Shown here: positions 1 to 11,180 of the stretch, piece after piece
Layout: each line of letters starts with the position of its first letter
Numbering within the stretch: position 1 is the stretch's first letter
Assembly: GCA_032622095.1 (NCBI GenBank)
Contig: CP136061.1
Location: 213,806,373 to 213,870,372, forward strand
Origin: Siphonodentalium dalli
Lineage: Eukaryota; Mollusca; Scaphopoda; Gadilida; Siphonodentaliidae
Length of the DNA stretch: 64,000 bases
Direction of reading: 5' to 3'
Notes under the pieces: model-generated
What the model was told of the DNA's origin: nothing
What the model saw: only the letters and a program-made list of their open reading frames with translations
The model's database searches: none
Program-made: the position numbers and the translations under genes

Positions 1-109
1 CTAATGCCAGTAAGTTAACATACATCAGATTATACAAATATACATATAAAGTAAGACAGCCGATGAAATTATTGCTCTTAATATAATTCCAATGTATTAT
101 GATAACGCA

Positions 110-290
110 TACGTCAATTATGCTTAAGCGTAAATGATTACATTAAGCGTAACTGATTTATGCTTAAGCGTAAATTATTTACGCTTAAATGCAATTAGTT
201 AATATAAAATGTGAAAATGAATCATTTGCGCTTAAGAGCAAGTATATGTCTATCAATATATTTGCGCTTAAGCGAAAATACCTAACACTC
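110..290. repeat. Short interspersed AAGCG palindromic repeats
   Basis: Several copies of a palindromic motif close to TTTGCGCTTAAGCGTAAAT lie between 115 and 275. Related motifs recur at 829-906, on the far side of a different duplication. The two clusters may be remnants of the ends of one inverted-repeat element. No coding content is visible. Confidence 0.6.
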
Positions 291-417
291 CCTTACTTCC
301 CTCTGATTGTGAATGATAGAGTCCATCTCATAGTATATTATCATGGACCCATAGTAGTAGCCCCATATAATACTGAAACATTGAAGAACAAATATTTCCA
401 TATGCATATATCATGCA

Positions 418-775
418 GCATCTCTGTCCCTGGTGTCCCAAGAATTGGTGCCTCACTCCCAGAGCTCTAGTATATTTTATTAAAGGGACATCTCCTACAC
501 ATATATATACCATTTCCATGGCCATAAATATGGAATTCGGGGTTACTGGGGACTCGCTTCCCTCATATGGTGTACTTATTGACTTGAAATTGGGGAAAAC
601 CCCAATTATCATATTATCAACATCCCTGTCCCCAAGAATTTGTGTCTCCATCCCAGAGATCTAGTATATTTTATAAAAGAGATATATCCTGCACATATCT
701 CTACCATTTCCATGGTCATAAAAGAGATATTGGGGTTACTGGGGGGGGGGGTGCTTCCCTCACATGGTGGGTCTG
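418..775. repeat. Two-copy tandem duplication, period about 200 bp
   Basis: A segment containing 'ccatttccatgg' and 'ggggttactgggg' occurs at about 418-575 and again at about 620-775 with substitutions and a G-run expansion. Small open frames here overlap on both strands and follow the repeat, so I do not call them genes. Confidence 0.7.
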
Positions 776-928
776 TGCCATTTAAAATTAATTCAGGGGG
801 GTGATATCAATGCATATTAATTTTTATTTATTTGCGCAAATGATTTACACTGAAGCGCAAATGATAGATGTTATTTTGCGAAATATTTGCGCTTGATCGT
901 AAATGAATAATAAATGTGAAATGGGTAT

Positions 929-1929
929 CCCATACATGAAATACCTTATCTATATGCTATAGCGCGTATATCCTACAGGTCTGGGTGAACCACCGATCAA
1001 TCAATAACAGCCCGATCGGGCTAAAGTAGACCGATCAGGCTAAAATAGACCGATCGTTCTTTCACAGCCAGCTTGAATCATGGATAAAGGGAGTAGGCCT
1101 ACTCTAAATTGTTCTTTCAAGTGAAATAGGCCTCCCATACATGAAACGCCTTATCTATATACTATAGCGCGCATACCCTACAGGTCTGGGTGAACCACCG
1201 ATCAATCAATAATAGCCCGATCGGGCTAAACTGGACCGATCGGGCTAAAATAGACCGATCGGTCTTTCACAGCCAGCCTGAATCTTGGATAAAGGGAGTA
1301 GGCCTAATATAAATTGTTCTTTCAAGTGAAATAGGCCTCCCATACATAAAACGCCTTATCTATATCCTATAGTGCGCATATCCTACAGGTCTGGGTGAAC
1401 CACCGATCAATCAATAATAGCCCGATCGGGCTAAAATAGACCGATCGGGCTAAAATAGACCGATCGGTCTTTCACAGCCAGCCTGAATCTTGGATAAAGG
1501 GAGTAGGCCTACTATAAATTGTTCTTTCAAGTGAAATAGGCCTCCCATACATAAAACGCCTTATCTATATCCTATAGTGCGCATATCCTACAGGTCTGGG
1601 TGAACCACCGATCAATCAATAATAGCCCGATCGGGCTAAAATAGACCGATCGGTCTTTCACAGCCAGCCTGAATCTTGGATAAAGGGAGTAGGCCTACTC
1701 TAAATTGTTCTTTCAAGTGAAATGGGCCTCCCATAGTATTACATGAAACGCCTTATCTATATGCTGTAGCGTGCATATCCTATAGGTCTGGGTGAACCAC
1801 CGATCAATCAATAATAGCCCGATCGGGCTAAAATATACCGATCGGGCTAAAATAATACCATCGGTCTTTCACAGCCAGCATGAATCTTTGATAAAGGGAG
1901 CAGGCCTACTCTAAATTGTTCTTTCAAGT
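929..1929. repeat. Satellite array, five units of about 186-205 bp
   Basis: Units start near 929, 1134, 1339, 1544 and 1730. Each holds 'gtctgggtgaaccaccgatc', then the perfect 14-bp palindrome AGCCCGATCGGGCT, then one or two copies of a 19-bp sub-repeat ending in ACCGATCGG, then 'gagtaggcctac'. The fourth unit lacks one sub-repeat, which explains its shorter length. Confidence 0.92.
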
Positions 1930-2969
1930 TACAACCATTTTTTTGTAAAAAAATTATTCTGATTCATTTTGAAACTAATGAAAGACAATTTTGAAAATAA
2001 TGAAAGACAATGTATAATTTTTTGCTGGTATATTCATCATAAATTTGAACAAATCTTCAAGCAAACAAAATTTCAATATTCAAGAAATCTCTTACAACAG
2101 TGTCAGGAAGATTGGTCTATTGTGATGTCAAATATTATTGAAATATTGCTTATAATTTACATTTACAGAAGTAAACAATTCGCATGCAGATAACTTCACC
2201 TTGTATTCGGCCAAATATGTTGACGTTAGATTAGAAGGCAGAATTCCCAGATTTGTTTATTATTGGTGAACCTGGATAATTTCGGAGGTGTGCCAATCGT
2301 CTTTTGCACACTGTGAATACGTACTCATTCTCTCCTAAATTTGCAAAAAATCCATATATATAAATATATATACAGAGTGTGAAAACTTTGTTAGTTGCCA
2401 AATAATTGTCGACATTTTACTTAGAAAACTTGAATCATTGAATGCAAAAACTATGATAGGCCCCCTATTATTATTTTTATTTTTTTTCTCTTTTTGTTGA
2501 ATCTACTTTCGTTATCGACATGCCGGCCTTTGTTTTGGCTGTTCTCCCAGTCGTGCGTGCCAGCCGATCGTCGTTATTCGGGTGGTTCCGATTTCCTCCG
2601 AATATAATTCCATGAGACTCCGCGCGCTGATTCGCTCCGAAAATGTGTTAGTATCTGAGAAGATTTCTTACTCTGATCGCAGTTTTCAACAATTTAATAC
2701 AGGGCGAGTACCGCACTAATAATATGCCACATTGGGGTTTTCTTTCTAGTTTTTTATGACCTTTCTTGTGGTATATCGGGCACAGTTCTGTCTGACATCA
2801 AATATATGCCCACCGGAAGTGAAGCTAATGACTAAGTATTTCCAAGAATTTTAACAGTTAACACCGATTTTGTTATTCGTCAAAATTAAAAGCGAAGTGA
2901 GATATAATTATGTCGATCGTAAAACCAATTGTGCATTGTGATGTTATACAGCAGGGATTGCATGCAGAC
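1930..2969. other. Unannotated AT-rich DNA
   Basis: No gene, repeat or RNA is recognised here. A 74-residue open frame at 1969-2193 is low complexity and resembles nothing I know. Confidence 0.5.
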
Positions 2970-3065
2970 GCTATTTATAGCGGCGGTTATGGAATTCCCA
3001 GTTATTTTCTTTAGACTCTGTATCGCATAGCTTATTCGAGAGTCTAATTTTAATTACAACTGGAA
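2970..3065 (+). repeat. Dispersed repeat shared with 46.0 and 47.8 kb
   Basis: The stretch containing 'ttttctttagactctgta' and 'gcatagctt' matches, with scattered differences, sequence near 46000-46085 and 47830-47915 inside the 1829-bp duplication. It is one short copy of a dispersed repeat of unknown class. Confidence 0.7.
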
Positions 3066-3264
3066 AAAAACGACATGCAAACGAACTGATAATACAACTA
3101 CAGAAGAATTCCTATGCACTGTGTAAGAATTGTTCAGATGATAAGTTCTACAAACAGCATATGGACGTTTTATTCAACGTATTAACTGTTATTTCCTGAG
3201 TATTTAGTATAGAAAGGGTAAACGTCTGATTATGTGCTGATTGTGCAATTTCAGAAGAAAAAAA

Positions 3265-4240
3265 CAGGCCGGATTATTCATCTCCGGTTTAAAGGGGAAC
3301 TGTACACTAAATCCGGCCATTTATGGGGCCATCTCCTTTTATACTCAACAAAATATATGCAACAAATGAATGAATTTTGAGCCATGAATTAGTGCGAAAT
3401 ACACTCGTGTGCTCTATGAACGATTCAAATAACAGGATAATTATAATGAAAATGAATTTATGACTCCAGCCATAAATTCATTTTCATTATAATTACCATG
3501 TTGTTTGCATCATTCATAGAACATTTATTGGAGAATGAGTGTGTTTTGCACTAATCCATGGCTCAAATTCATTCATCTGTTGCGTATAAGAGGAGATGGT
3601 CCCATAAATGACCGGATTGAGAGTACAGTACCCGTTTAAACCTGGTTTATGTATACATAAAGATTTAAACCACCGCTAGACAGCTAAATCAGTGGTTTAA
3701 ACCCGGTCCAGCCATACCAGGTTTAAGCACCGGAGTCGTTATATTGTTAAGCTAAACAATCGTTCTTGCCGAGTTTGTTCTAAAATAGATAACTACGACA
3801 ACGAGGGTATTTTGACAGGAAATTGAAAACCGAGAACCGCTATATTTAACACCTGTAAAGTATGCGGGGATAAGTTTGTTGTAAATTGAGATAATGCTTT
3901 GCTTTGTATAACCTTAAACCGGCAACTAAACCATGTAATTCGACGAACCAGTTATACCCGGTGTGGGGAGGATAGACCTGAGATTAAGCATCCGTGTTTT
4001 TGACAGCAGTTTACATGGGTGGAGCTGTACATGATATGGACTGATGGCGTGTCTATGAGATGAAAGTGGCGGTGTTAACTTTTCTCAATTGATTCTTTCT
4101 CACACGATGGTTGTTATAATCGTGCGCTTGTTTGCGTGAATTGAGGATGTGCCAATAATCAATTTGTTTGTGGTCAGCCTGGTAACTGAGTAGTTTGATT
4201 GCATGCTCATTTTCAAAACGTTCCTAGGTTTAACCTGGTT
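3265..4240 (+). repeat. Dispersed repeat F, copy 1 (interrupted)
   Basis: Resembles 13907-14640 along its length. Shared landmarks are 'ggccggatt', 'gacagctaaatc', 'ggcgtgtctatgag', 'gatggttgttat', 'gtgtgccaataat' and 'tagtttgattgcat'. Several TTTAAACC/GGTTTAAA motifs occur near its left part. Foldback element E (3293-3635) sits inside it and is absent from the other copy. No protein is recognisable, so the class is unknown. Confidence 0.75.
3293..3635. mobile_element. Foldback MITE, family E
   Basis: A near-complete inverted repeat. The left arm starts AGGGGAACTGTACACTAAAT and the right arm ends with its approximate complement. The centre is a short spacer around 'actccag'. TTAA flanks both sides (3289-3292 and 3636-3639). 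Repeat F copy 2 at 13.9 kb serves as an approximate empty site. A second, half copy is split between 29664-29792 and 39491-39541. No coding capacity. Confidence 0.85.
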
Positions 4241-5235
4241 GAATATGATTTCTATGTGCGTATGTTACATAATGGCTGTATGTGACAACCTGGGCTGATG
4301 TGATCGTCTGGTGGCAATTGACTGAATGACATGACAATGACGAGCTGGTAATCAGTGGAGATTATTTTTTTATTTGGTATAGCATATCATGCGAACAACA
4401 GCAGATAATATAAATTTATAAACCGGTTCACACCCCTCGGCCAATCAAATTGTTCCAATTCATGAACAATATGTCTTGTATGAATCTGTATTTCAACGGG
4501 GCCAAAATACAGACTTGAGCTAAATATCAAACAGAAATTGACATTAATTGGATAGTAAGCTGGAAGAAGATCGGACCGGTAGGTGTGAAATTCTAACAAT
4601 GCTCCATGATAATGATCGCACCAGTCACTTGGGAAGTTAAATCACGGATCATTCCATTATTAGCGGACATATAGGGGTGGTCTGCATGGGCTGGGGCCCA
4701 ACACTTTTGGTTGAATATGTGTTTGTCTATCGAGAGGGGCGGGCGATTGGAAGTAAACTGAACGAGATCCAAACCTGTTTCGAATGTATAATCCACAATA
4801 ATCACATAATGACCTTCAGAATGATACATTGAGAAAAGTTCACAACTGTTCTCATATACATGCATGTGCGCGGAAAATACAGGCACTATACACAGGTTTG
4901 CTTACGTCTTTTGTTATGAATGCCGGTGATATTTCATCAAACAAACTTCATGCAATTAATGTGGAATAGTTTCACGTCGGAGTCCGAACACTACCGGCAC
5001 ATTGTCTCCTGTGTTCTGAACGATAATTCCATTATGACAACAAGGCGAAAAATAACTTAAACAGCTGAAACAGTTTATTTACAGATGGAGACTAATAAGC
5101 GTGTAAATTAGAGTCGGGACTACATGGAGAATATCCATGCATCCAAAAGGAGCGAACTCCAATCTCAGGTTTCCCTAGTTCCCAATTCACCCATGGTTTT
5201 ATATCATCATTGGAATACCTCGCTGAAACTCGTTA
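4241..5235. other. Unannotated DNA
   Basis: Two small minus-strand open frames (4387-4599 and 4593-4886) match no family I know and lack supporting gene signals. Nothing else is recognised. Confidence 0.4.
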
Positions 5236-5349
5236 ACACACCAGACTGCGATGGCCAAGGGAAAGGTGAGAGGAAGGTTGACATACCAGCCTGCGATGGA
5301 CACGGCAGATGTCAGAAGAAGGTTTATTAAAGGAACGGGCGGCAAAGCA
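5236..5349 (+). repeat. 44-bp tandem duplication and MITE-like end
   Basis: 'ccagactgcgatgg' and 'ccagcctgcgatgg' begin two units about 44 bp apart. Directly after them TTAA (5327-5330) is followed by AGGAACGGGCGGC, close to the family-A terminus but with no recognisable body. Confidence 0.5.
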
Positions 5350-5401
5350 GTTTTGTTAGATATATTGTCTTTCCTGGTGTATGGTCAGTGCAATCAGTTA
5401 A

Positions 5402-6094
5402 AGGCACGGGCGGCGTTCGTTGCAGAAATATTCGTATTTGTTCAAATCGCCATCAACAGAAGGAATATTAAAATAAATATAGTTTTGTTATTATGCCAAA
5501 CATAATCAGCGCGTAAATAGTATATTGTCGTCTAGACGTACGATGGTGTACGTAAACGAGAGCCTGCTCGTGTTACATATGTTTTGCTTCTGTTTACATA
5601 ACACAGTGCAATTATGTTGGTTAATCACACACAAATGATATAAACGCTCTTTATTATTTCCATATCAGGAAAACAGTAACAAATGACGCTCTTTATGTTT
5701 ACCATATCCGGATCTAAACAAAATGCAGGTTCTGTAACGTGTTTTGCTTTTGTTGTATTGATTGATTTATTGCACAAGTCACATAACAGTGAAACAAGCA
5801 AAACGTATATACACTATGTACACAACTTTGGATATCAAATTATTCATTGTTCATTTCATATACACATGCATGTTTTATATATACAGCAGTAATTAAATTG
5901 GATTACACAATAATAGGCGGTTATGTTTACATAACAAAGGAAAATCATTTGACAATAACATACTGTTTATGCCATATTTCTGATTGGCATAAGAACAAGG
6001 TTTGTCTATTTCTTACTATTATTTCTGGTTATGACGGTTTTTGACGGAGGTGAATATTTTAACATCATACCCACCGCCAACGCGGCCCGTATCT
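5402..6094 (+). mobile_element. MITE family A1, copy with extra insert
   Basis: Bounded by TTAA at 5398-5401 and 6095-6098. Starts AGGCACGGGCGGCGTT and ends with the approximate complement CGCGGCCCGTATCT. The body matches the copies at 11181, 15527 and 18212, including two 'cgctctttat' motifs and 'catatccggatctaaac'. About 170 bp near 5755-5921, beginning in 'gtattgattgattta', is absent from the other copies. Non-coding. Confidence 0.9.
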
Positions 6095-6098
6095 TTAA

Positions 6099-7056
6099 TG
6101 TTGTGACCAACTGACCAAATAACTGTGAGATTAAATGTACATTTCTAAGGTTAAAAGTACGCGGACATTTATAAGGTTAAAACATATAAATTCTCAGTAT
6201 AAGAGATATCGAAGGTAAATTCCGTGTGATCAGGGATGTTACTGGTAGGTTGTGGTAAATTATGTATCACGTATGCCAAGTTAAGATTCATGACTCGAAA
6301 TAATCTCCAATGGAGACGTCAAGCGAATAATTAGGATGAACTGCCTATTGCCTAAGAAATCTCACTCTCAGTAGACAGATACAACACAATAATGTAATGC
6401 CGTTGCTTTAATTTATTTGAAAAATTACAGGGAGTAAAGGGTCTGGTTTGGATTATTTAGGCACTATGCAATACCACGCTGTCAGATTTATTGCCGTATA
6501 CAAGAGGGAATTGATGCTTCAGATCATTTGGAAATCACTTCAATGCAGAATGTTAATTTGAATGCGAAATTACAGTCATATTGTAGAAACCACTTGCCGC
6601 AACAAGCAGCTCAAATATACACGCAATCGGGTTATATTCGCTATAAGCGTGGAACAACGGTCGTTCATTAAATCGTGTTACCAGTACACCGCGCTCACAC
6701 ACTCTTTTAACTTGTTACGGGCAAATTGGATTAGAAATACATTGTTTGAAATCAATAACTTTATATTTGCAGACGAATATTACTATTTTCACAACATATA
6801 TATATTTTGGTACATCACATTGTATTATGACCGTTGTATGCCACGTTATTGGTAAAGTAAACTGTCTGTCTGTGGATCGCCACCGGGGTCCGCGCTGGAT
6901 GGAAATTTACTTTTGCCAAATATTTTTTGCCCAACGAAATTTTGTTTGCCAATTTCTTTCCGAAATTGCCAAATGCTAGCATTGAGTATCAATTTTTGCA
7001 ACAATATACATTTATTGCATTGTTTGGGGGTTGGCACAAGTATGTATCAACCCGAT
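6099..7056. other. Unannotated AT-rich DNA
   Basis: Overlapping small open frames on both strands (6562-7037) have no recognisable domain or codon pattern. Nothing else is recognised. Confidence 0.4.
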
Positions 7057-7103
7057 GAAGTTAATATTCACCGATGCCGCATGCCGAGGTGAATATTAAC
7101 TTC
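7057..7103. repeat. Perfect 16-bp inverted repeat (hairpin)
   Basis: GAAGTTAATATTCACC is followed 15 bp later by its exact reverse complement. The loop is GC-rich around 'gccgcatgcc'. It could be a small hairpin element or a protein-binding palindrome. Confidence 0.9.
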
Positions 7104-7280
7104 CAGGGGTTCATCAATCCTCATATCCACATCGAAACAATGCAATAAGTGTTTTATTATATGATCTACAAATGTCACCAAGCCCACTAGGCCTGTAATA
7201 CCTCACTGACCCGTGTATATATGTACATGGATCCATCGAATGCACACCAATGTGATTCAACATGTCCCCGAATTTGTAAT

Positions 7281-7300
7281 GGGGGGGGGGGGGGGGGGGG
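7281..7300 (+). repeat. Poly-G run (20 G)
   Basis: Twenty consecutive G residues, then A and five more G. Length is likely polymorphic and prone to assembly error. Confidence 0.95.
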
Positions 7301-7310
7301 AGGGGGCTAA

Positions 7311-8073
7311 CATCGGGATGGTCGAAAGGGCCTTTATTTAATACAAAAATAATAATAATAAAAAAAGCATGTTTTGCTACAGAGTTACCTTCTGTTTCTT
7401 CTTAAATTGGCAGTTCCTCCTGGGTTGGTGGGTCTCTGGTTGGCTCCAGAATCCAGGTCACAGCCAGTAGAGGGTCCCGATGAGGACCGTGCTGGTGTAA
7501 ACTGGAAGTGTAGAAAAATCTCCACGTGACTGCCCGATCTGTGTATTTACCAGATCAAGCAGGGATCCACGTGGAGTGAGCTTAGCTGACTTCAGCGGGA
7601 GCAATAGAGAAGTCCATAATCCGCTGAAGCCAGTGTTCAACAAGTCAAAATTTAACCTAGAGATTTATATCAACCTACAATTACCATTAATAACTCATGA
7701 CGTCGCGTAAACTTTTAATTAACCTATCATTCCTATTTATAGGAAAATCCAGTTGATATCGTTATTTATCAACTCCATTTCGTATGATTTAGTATGCTAC
7801 TTTTAGAAGAAAGTTTATGATCATAATTATATGTCTTATTTTCAATCGCGGTTTGAACGACTTCATATCGCTAGGAAAGCAATTAATTAATATTTGTTCG
7901 TCTCTCTATATATTGTGGTTTATCATACAACAATAAACCATTCACCGAACTATAACATTGTAGAAGGTTTCTTCATCAGAAGCGGACTCCATGGCATCAA
8001 AAGAATTTAGCTATGTAAACGTCGACACAATTAATACGAGTAAGCCTCCATCGTTGATACTAATGCTATCATA
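7311..8073. other. Unannotated DNA, possible short exon
   Basis: No gene is recognised with confidence. An ATG at 7991 in a reasonable context opens about 16 codons that run into a GTAAG donor-like site near 8039. This alone does not establish an exon. Confidence 0.3.
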
Positions 8074-8077
8074 TTAA

Positions 8078-9016
8078 GGGCTTTGTCAACCCATTTTCCT
8101 CAAAACTTGATGGAGTAAAATAAAGGATTATGTTCATTTATATTAGTAACCACAGTAACCAAGCCAATGGATGCACCATTTTAAGAGTATAATTCATGAT
8201 GGATTATCTTAGAATAATAAATGTGAACATTATACACGTTTTAAAAATATTTGTTAGAAGCCAAATCCAACAAACACAAAGTCCTTATCTAAGAACAAAA
8301 TATGGGCATGTGTAGTGAACACTGAAGAATGATCAACAATACAAATATATTCATATTTTCCTAGGGTTCTTTGAGATATTTACTCAGAACCACTTGTTTA
8401 CAAATGGTAGATTTACTTTCTCAGTTATGCTGTCCAGAAGATGACACTTGATGGGTGGCTTATGGGTCACATTGTGCCCAGTGTAGCAGGGATTGTTATC
8501 AGCCTGTATGCCAGTCTGTGGCCACTGGACCATAAGGGATTATTCTGATTGGTGACCTATTTATCGGTTACAGGGTGGTGTGCTAAACTGAAGCTCAAGA
8601 AATTATTTATGAACTCACCACTGCTAATAGTTAACAAATTGTTAATTGTTGCCAGCTCTCAGTCAGCCATGTTGGGGAAGTAATTGTTATCACTTTGACA
8701 ACTGGTTCTAAGTAAATCTTTCAAAGAACACTTGGTAAATGTGAATATATTGTTATTGTTCATCATTCTTCACAGTATTTAGTACACATTTCCATATATT
8801 TTTCTTAGAAATTGATTTTGTTGTATTTGGGTTCGAAAGAAATATTTTTAAAAACCTTTATAAACTTCACATTTTGTATTTCTAAGATAATCCACCATGA
8901 CATACTGTTAAAATGGTGCATCCATGGGTTTGGTTGCTGTATTTACTAATAAAAGTGAACATATTCCTTTACTTTTACTCAATCAAATTTGGGTTGAAAT
9001 TGGGTTAGCAAAGCCC
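8078..9016. mobile_element. MITE family B, long terminal inverted repeats
   Basis: TTAA at 8074-8077 and 9017-9020 flanks a 939-bp element. It starts GGGCTTTGTCAACCC and ends in the complement of GGGCTTTGCTAACCC. The inverted arms can be followed for about 320 bp (8078-8403 against 8694-9016). No open frame encodes a transposase, so it is non-autonomous. TTAA targets and a GGG start would fit a piggyBac-like system; this is inference. Confidence 0.9.
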
Positions 9017-9020
9017 TTAA

Positions 9021-10390
9021 CTGCATCTTGCAATTGGTGGAGGTGTTATCTTTTCCTAAACCTTATAAAACGCAACTAATATAGTTATATTTTGATAAGA
9101 GTTTCCTCAAATGAATGGTATTGATTGACCAATATTTTCCAACTTTCTTGAGGAATTAAAAAGTGACTTGCCAAAACTTTTTGCTGGTGGCCTGGTGGGT
9201 CCCCGAAAATGCCAGGGGCAAAAGAAAAACGACATACCTTGCTGCAAAATTGTTACTACCTCCTGTGTATGTCAGTTCAACATATATACAGCATGAGATG
9301 TATGTAGATTATGCCACAAATCTCTACTCTACTCTAGCTACGGGCGTAGCCATAGAAAGATAAATTCATGAATTGATCTACAATCGTTTATAGCGTAGCT
9401 ATTCATGGCATGATCTAGGGATGTATGCTGAACTTATTAGCAATATACATGACAGTATGAACGGCACGTAACTATGTATTAGCGAGTATCAAATGGTGAA
9501 CTGTGTCCATACAGCAGTGATTGATATTTCCTTTATTTGTCTACGTCTAGAATGAATGTCACAGACTGGAATGGTATTTCCTTTATTTGTATACGTAGAG
9601 AATAAGTGTCACCGTAACATACTGCAAATTACTTGTCAGGCTAAACTCGGTCAAGGCTGCTCGGGACTACAAACGAAATTCGCTTGCCTACAACGCTGAT
9701 TGTTCTCTTCTGGACCACGGCGTCATTGTTAAACACCATACTTGCAGGCAGACAGATTGACACCAACGTTTTTTTCCGACCTGAGTATAATCTACAATCA
9801 ATCTTTGTTACCGGACAGCCCCCAGCCGAGGCGAAAACTTTTGGCAATTAAAGACCCAAGGTTGGCCGCTAATGATATTGAACTCGGTACCAAACACTAC
9901 ATTGTATTACAAACATGAAGGCTTAAATAAAACTAACACAGATTGCTCTTCTAAGATATTCTTTATCACAACCGCTCGTAGGCCCGATTTACCATCCCGA
10001 GTTTAACTCATTGTGCAATGGTAGTTTTGCTCTTCTTCACCACTGAGAGCCGCTGAAGTACAGGTTACATACAAGCAACTACATGTAACTATATAGAGTT
10101 ACGCTTCCTGAATTTCCTGAAAACTCGACTCAGCGTAAAACAAAATCTGGCTGCTGATTGGTTGATTATCTTTGAGGGAAAATTCTCTGATCTGGAACAG
10201 AAAATCATAGCCTACGTCAATATGACGATCATTTTAGTTTGGAACCAGGTTTAAGGACAAATTGAATTTATGTTCACATAGTTCGACAACAGGTCGTTCT
10301 GGACAAAACTGTCATATATAATTAATAATACTATACATCAACCCAGCTAGCCCGACAATAAATAGCTATTGTACTTTTAAAATAGCAACA
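9021..10390. other. Unannotated DNA with a small direct repeat
   Basis: 'tttcctttatttgt' begins two units at about 9527-9565 and 9574-9612, 47 bp apart. Nothing else is recognised. Open frames at 9163-9363 and 9641-9847 show no family features. Confidence 0.4.
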
Positions 10391-10397
10391 TATGGCT

Positions 10398-10610
10398 TCT
10401 GGACTACTCATCTGGCCGGTCGGTCAAATAGCAACAAATGACAATGGGCTATTCATCCGACCAGCCCGTTAAATAGCGACAATTTGCTTATTAGCTATTC
10501 ACCCGATCAGCCGGGCAAATCACTAATCACACGGCTGGTCGGACAAATAGCAACGAGTCGCTACATGTGGTTTCTAGGCTATTCGTCCCACCGGACAGAT
10601 AGCAACAGCC
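10398..10610. repeat. Degenerate ~45-60 bp repeats with hairpin potential
   Basis: At least four units contain variants of 'ggctattcatccgaccagcc' followed by 'caaatagcaac'. The CCGACCAGCC and GGCTGGTCGG forms are complementary, so neighbouring units can pair. Confidence 0.65.
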
Positions 10611-10979
10611 TCTTTAATATAAAACCATACTGTTATCTATTTCTCCATGTTCTTCGTGGCAGTGATGATTTTACGGACTCATAATTTTTGCGCATTTGCC
10701 AACTGCAAGTGTCTTGGGTCCATATACACTATTTGCACATGGGTGCCCGGTAAGTAGTCATTGATACACATATATCAATTCAAGCAATACGATCACGAAT
10801 GGCGAACTTGCGGGTTCCCGGTAAGATATGACGACTTCGCTTCGATATATTCCGTCAAGTAAAATATCTAACGGATGGACATTTTATGGCCAACGAGATA
10901 CATTTACAATGGACATTTCGCAAAGTTGTCAATCAGTCTGTCCGTCCGTTAACGTTTTTATATTCCGACGTATAACACC

Positions 10980-11176
10980 AGTTTGGATTACTTGACCTGA
11001 ACCAAAGTGGACCATGTTGGAATATGGATTCCGTCCAATGTTTTTTACATGAGTTACGGCCCTTTTTGACTTAAACATTCCCTGATTTCATAACATTTTA
11101 ATTTCACTACATGTGGGATTATTTTATCTGAACCAAGGTTAGTATTTGTGTTTCTCGGCCCAAATTACAGGCCAAG
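10980..11176 (+). repeat. Diverged tandem-repeat monomer (left of MITE)
   Basis: Contains 'ttccgtcc', 'gagttacggccctttttgac' and 'ttcataacatttta', the same order as in 12445-12600. The two are neighbouring monomers of a degenerate array split by the MITE at 11181-12439. Confidence 0.65.
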
Positions 11177-11180
11177 TTAA

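Noticed and set aside
929-1929. CRISPR-like array of regular repeats
   Set aside because: Units are contiguous ~205-bp satellite copies with no unique spacers, and the DNA is eukaryotic.
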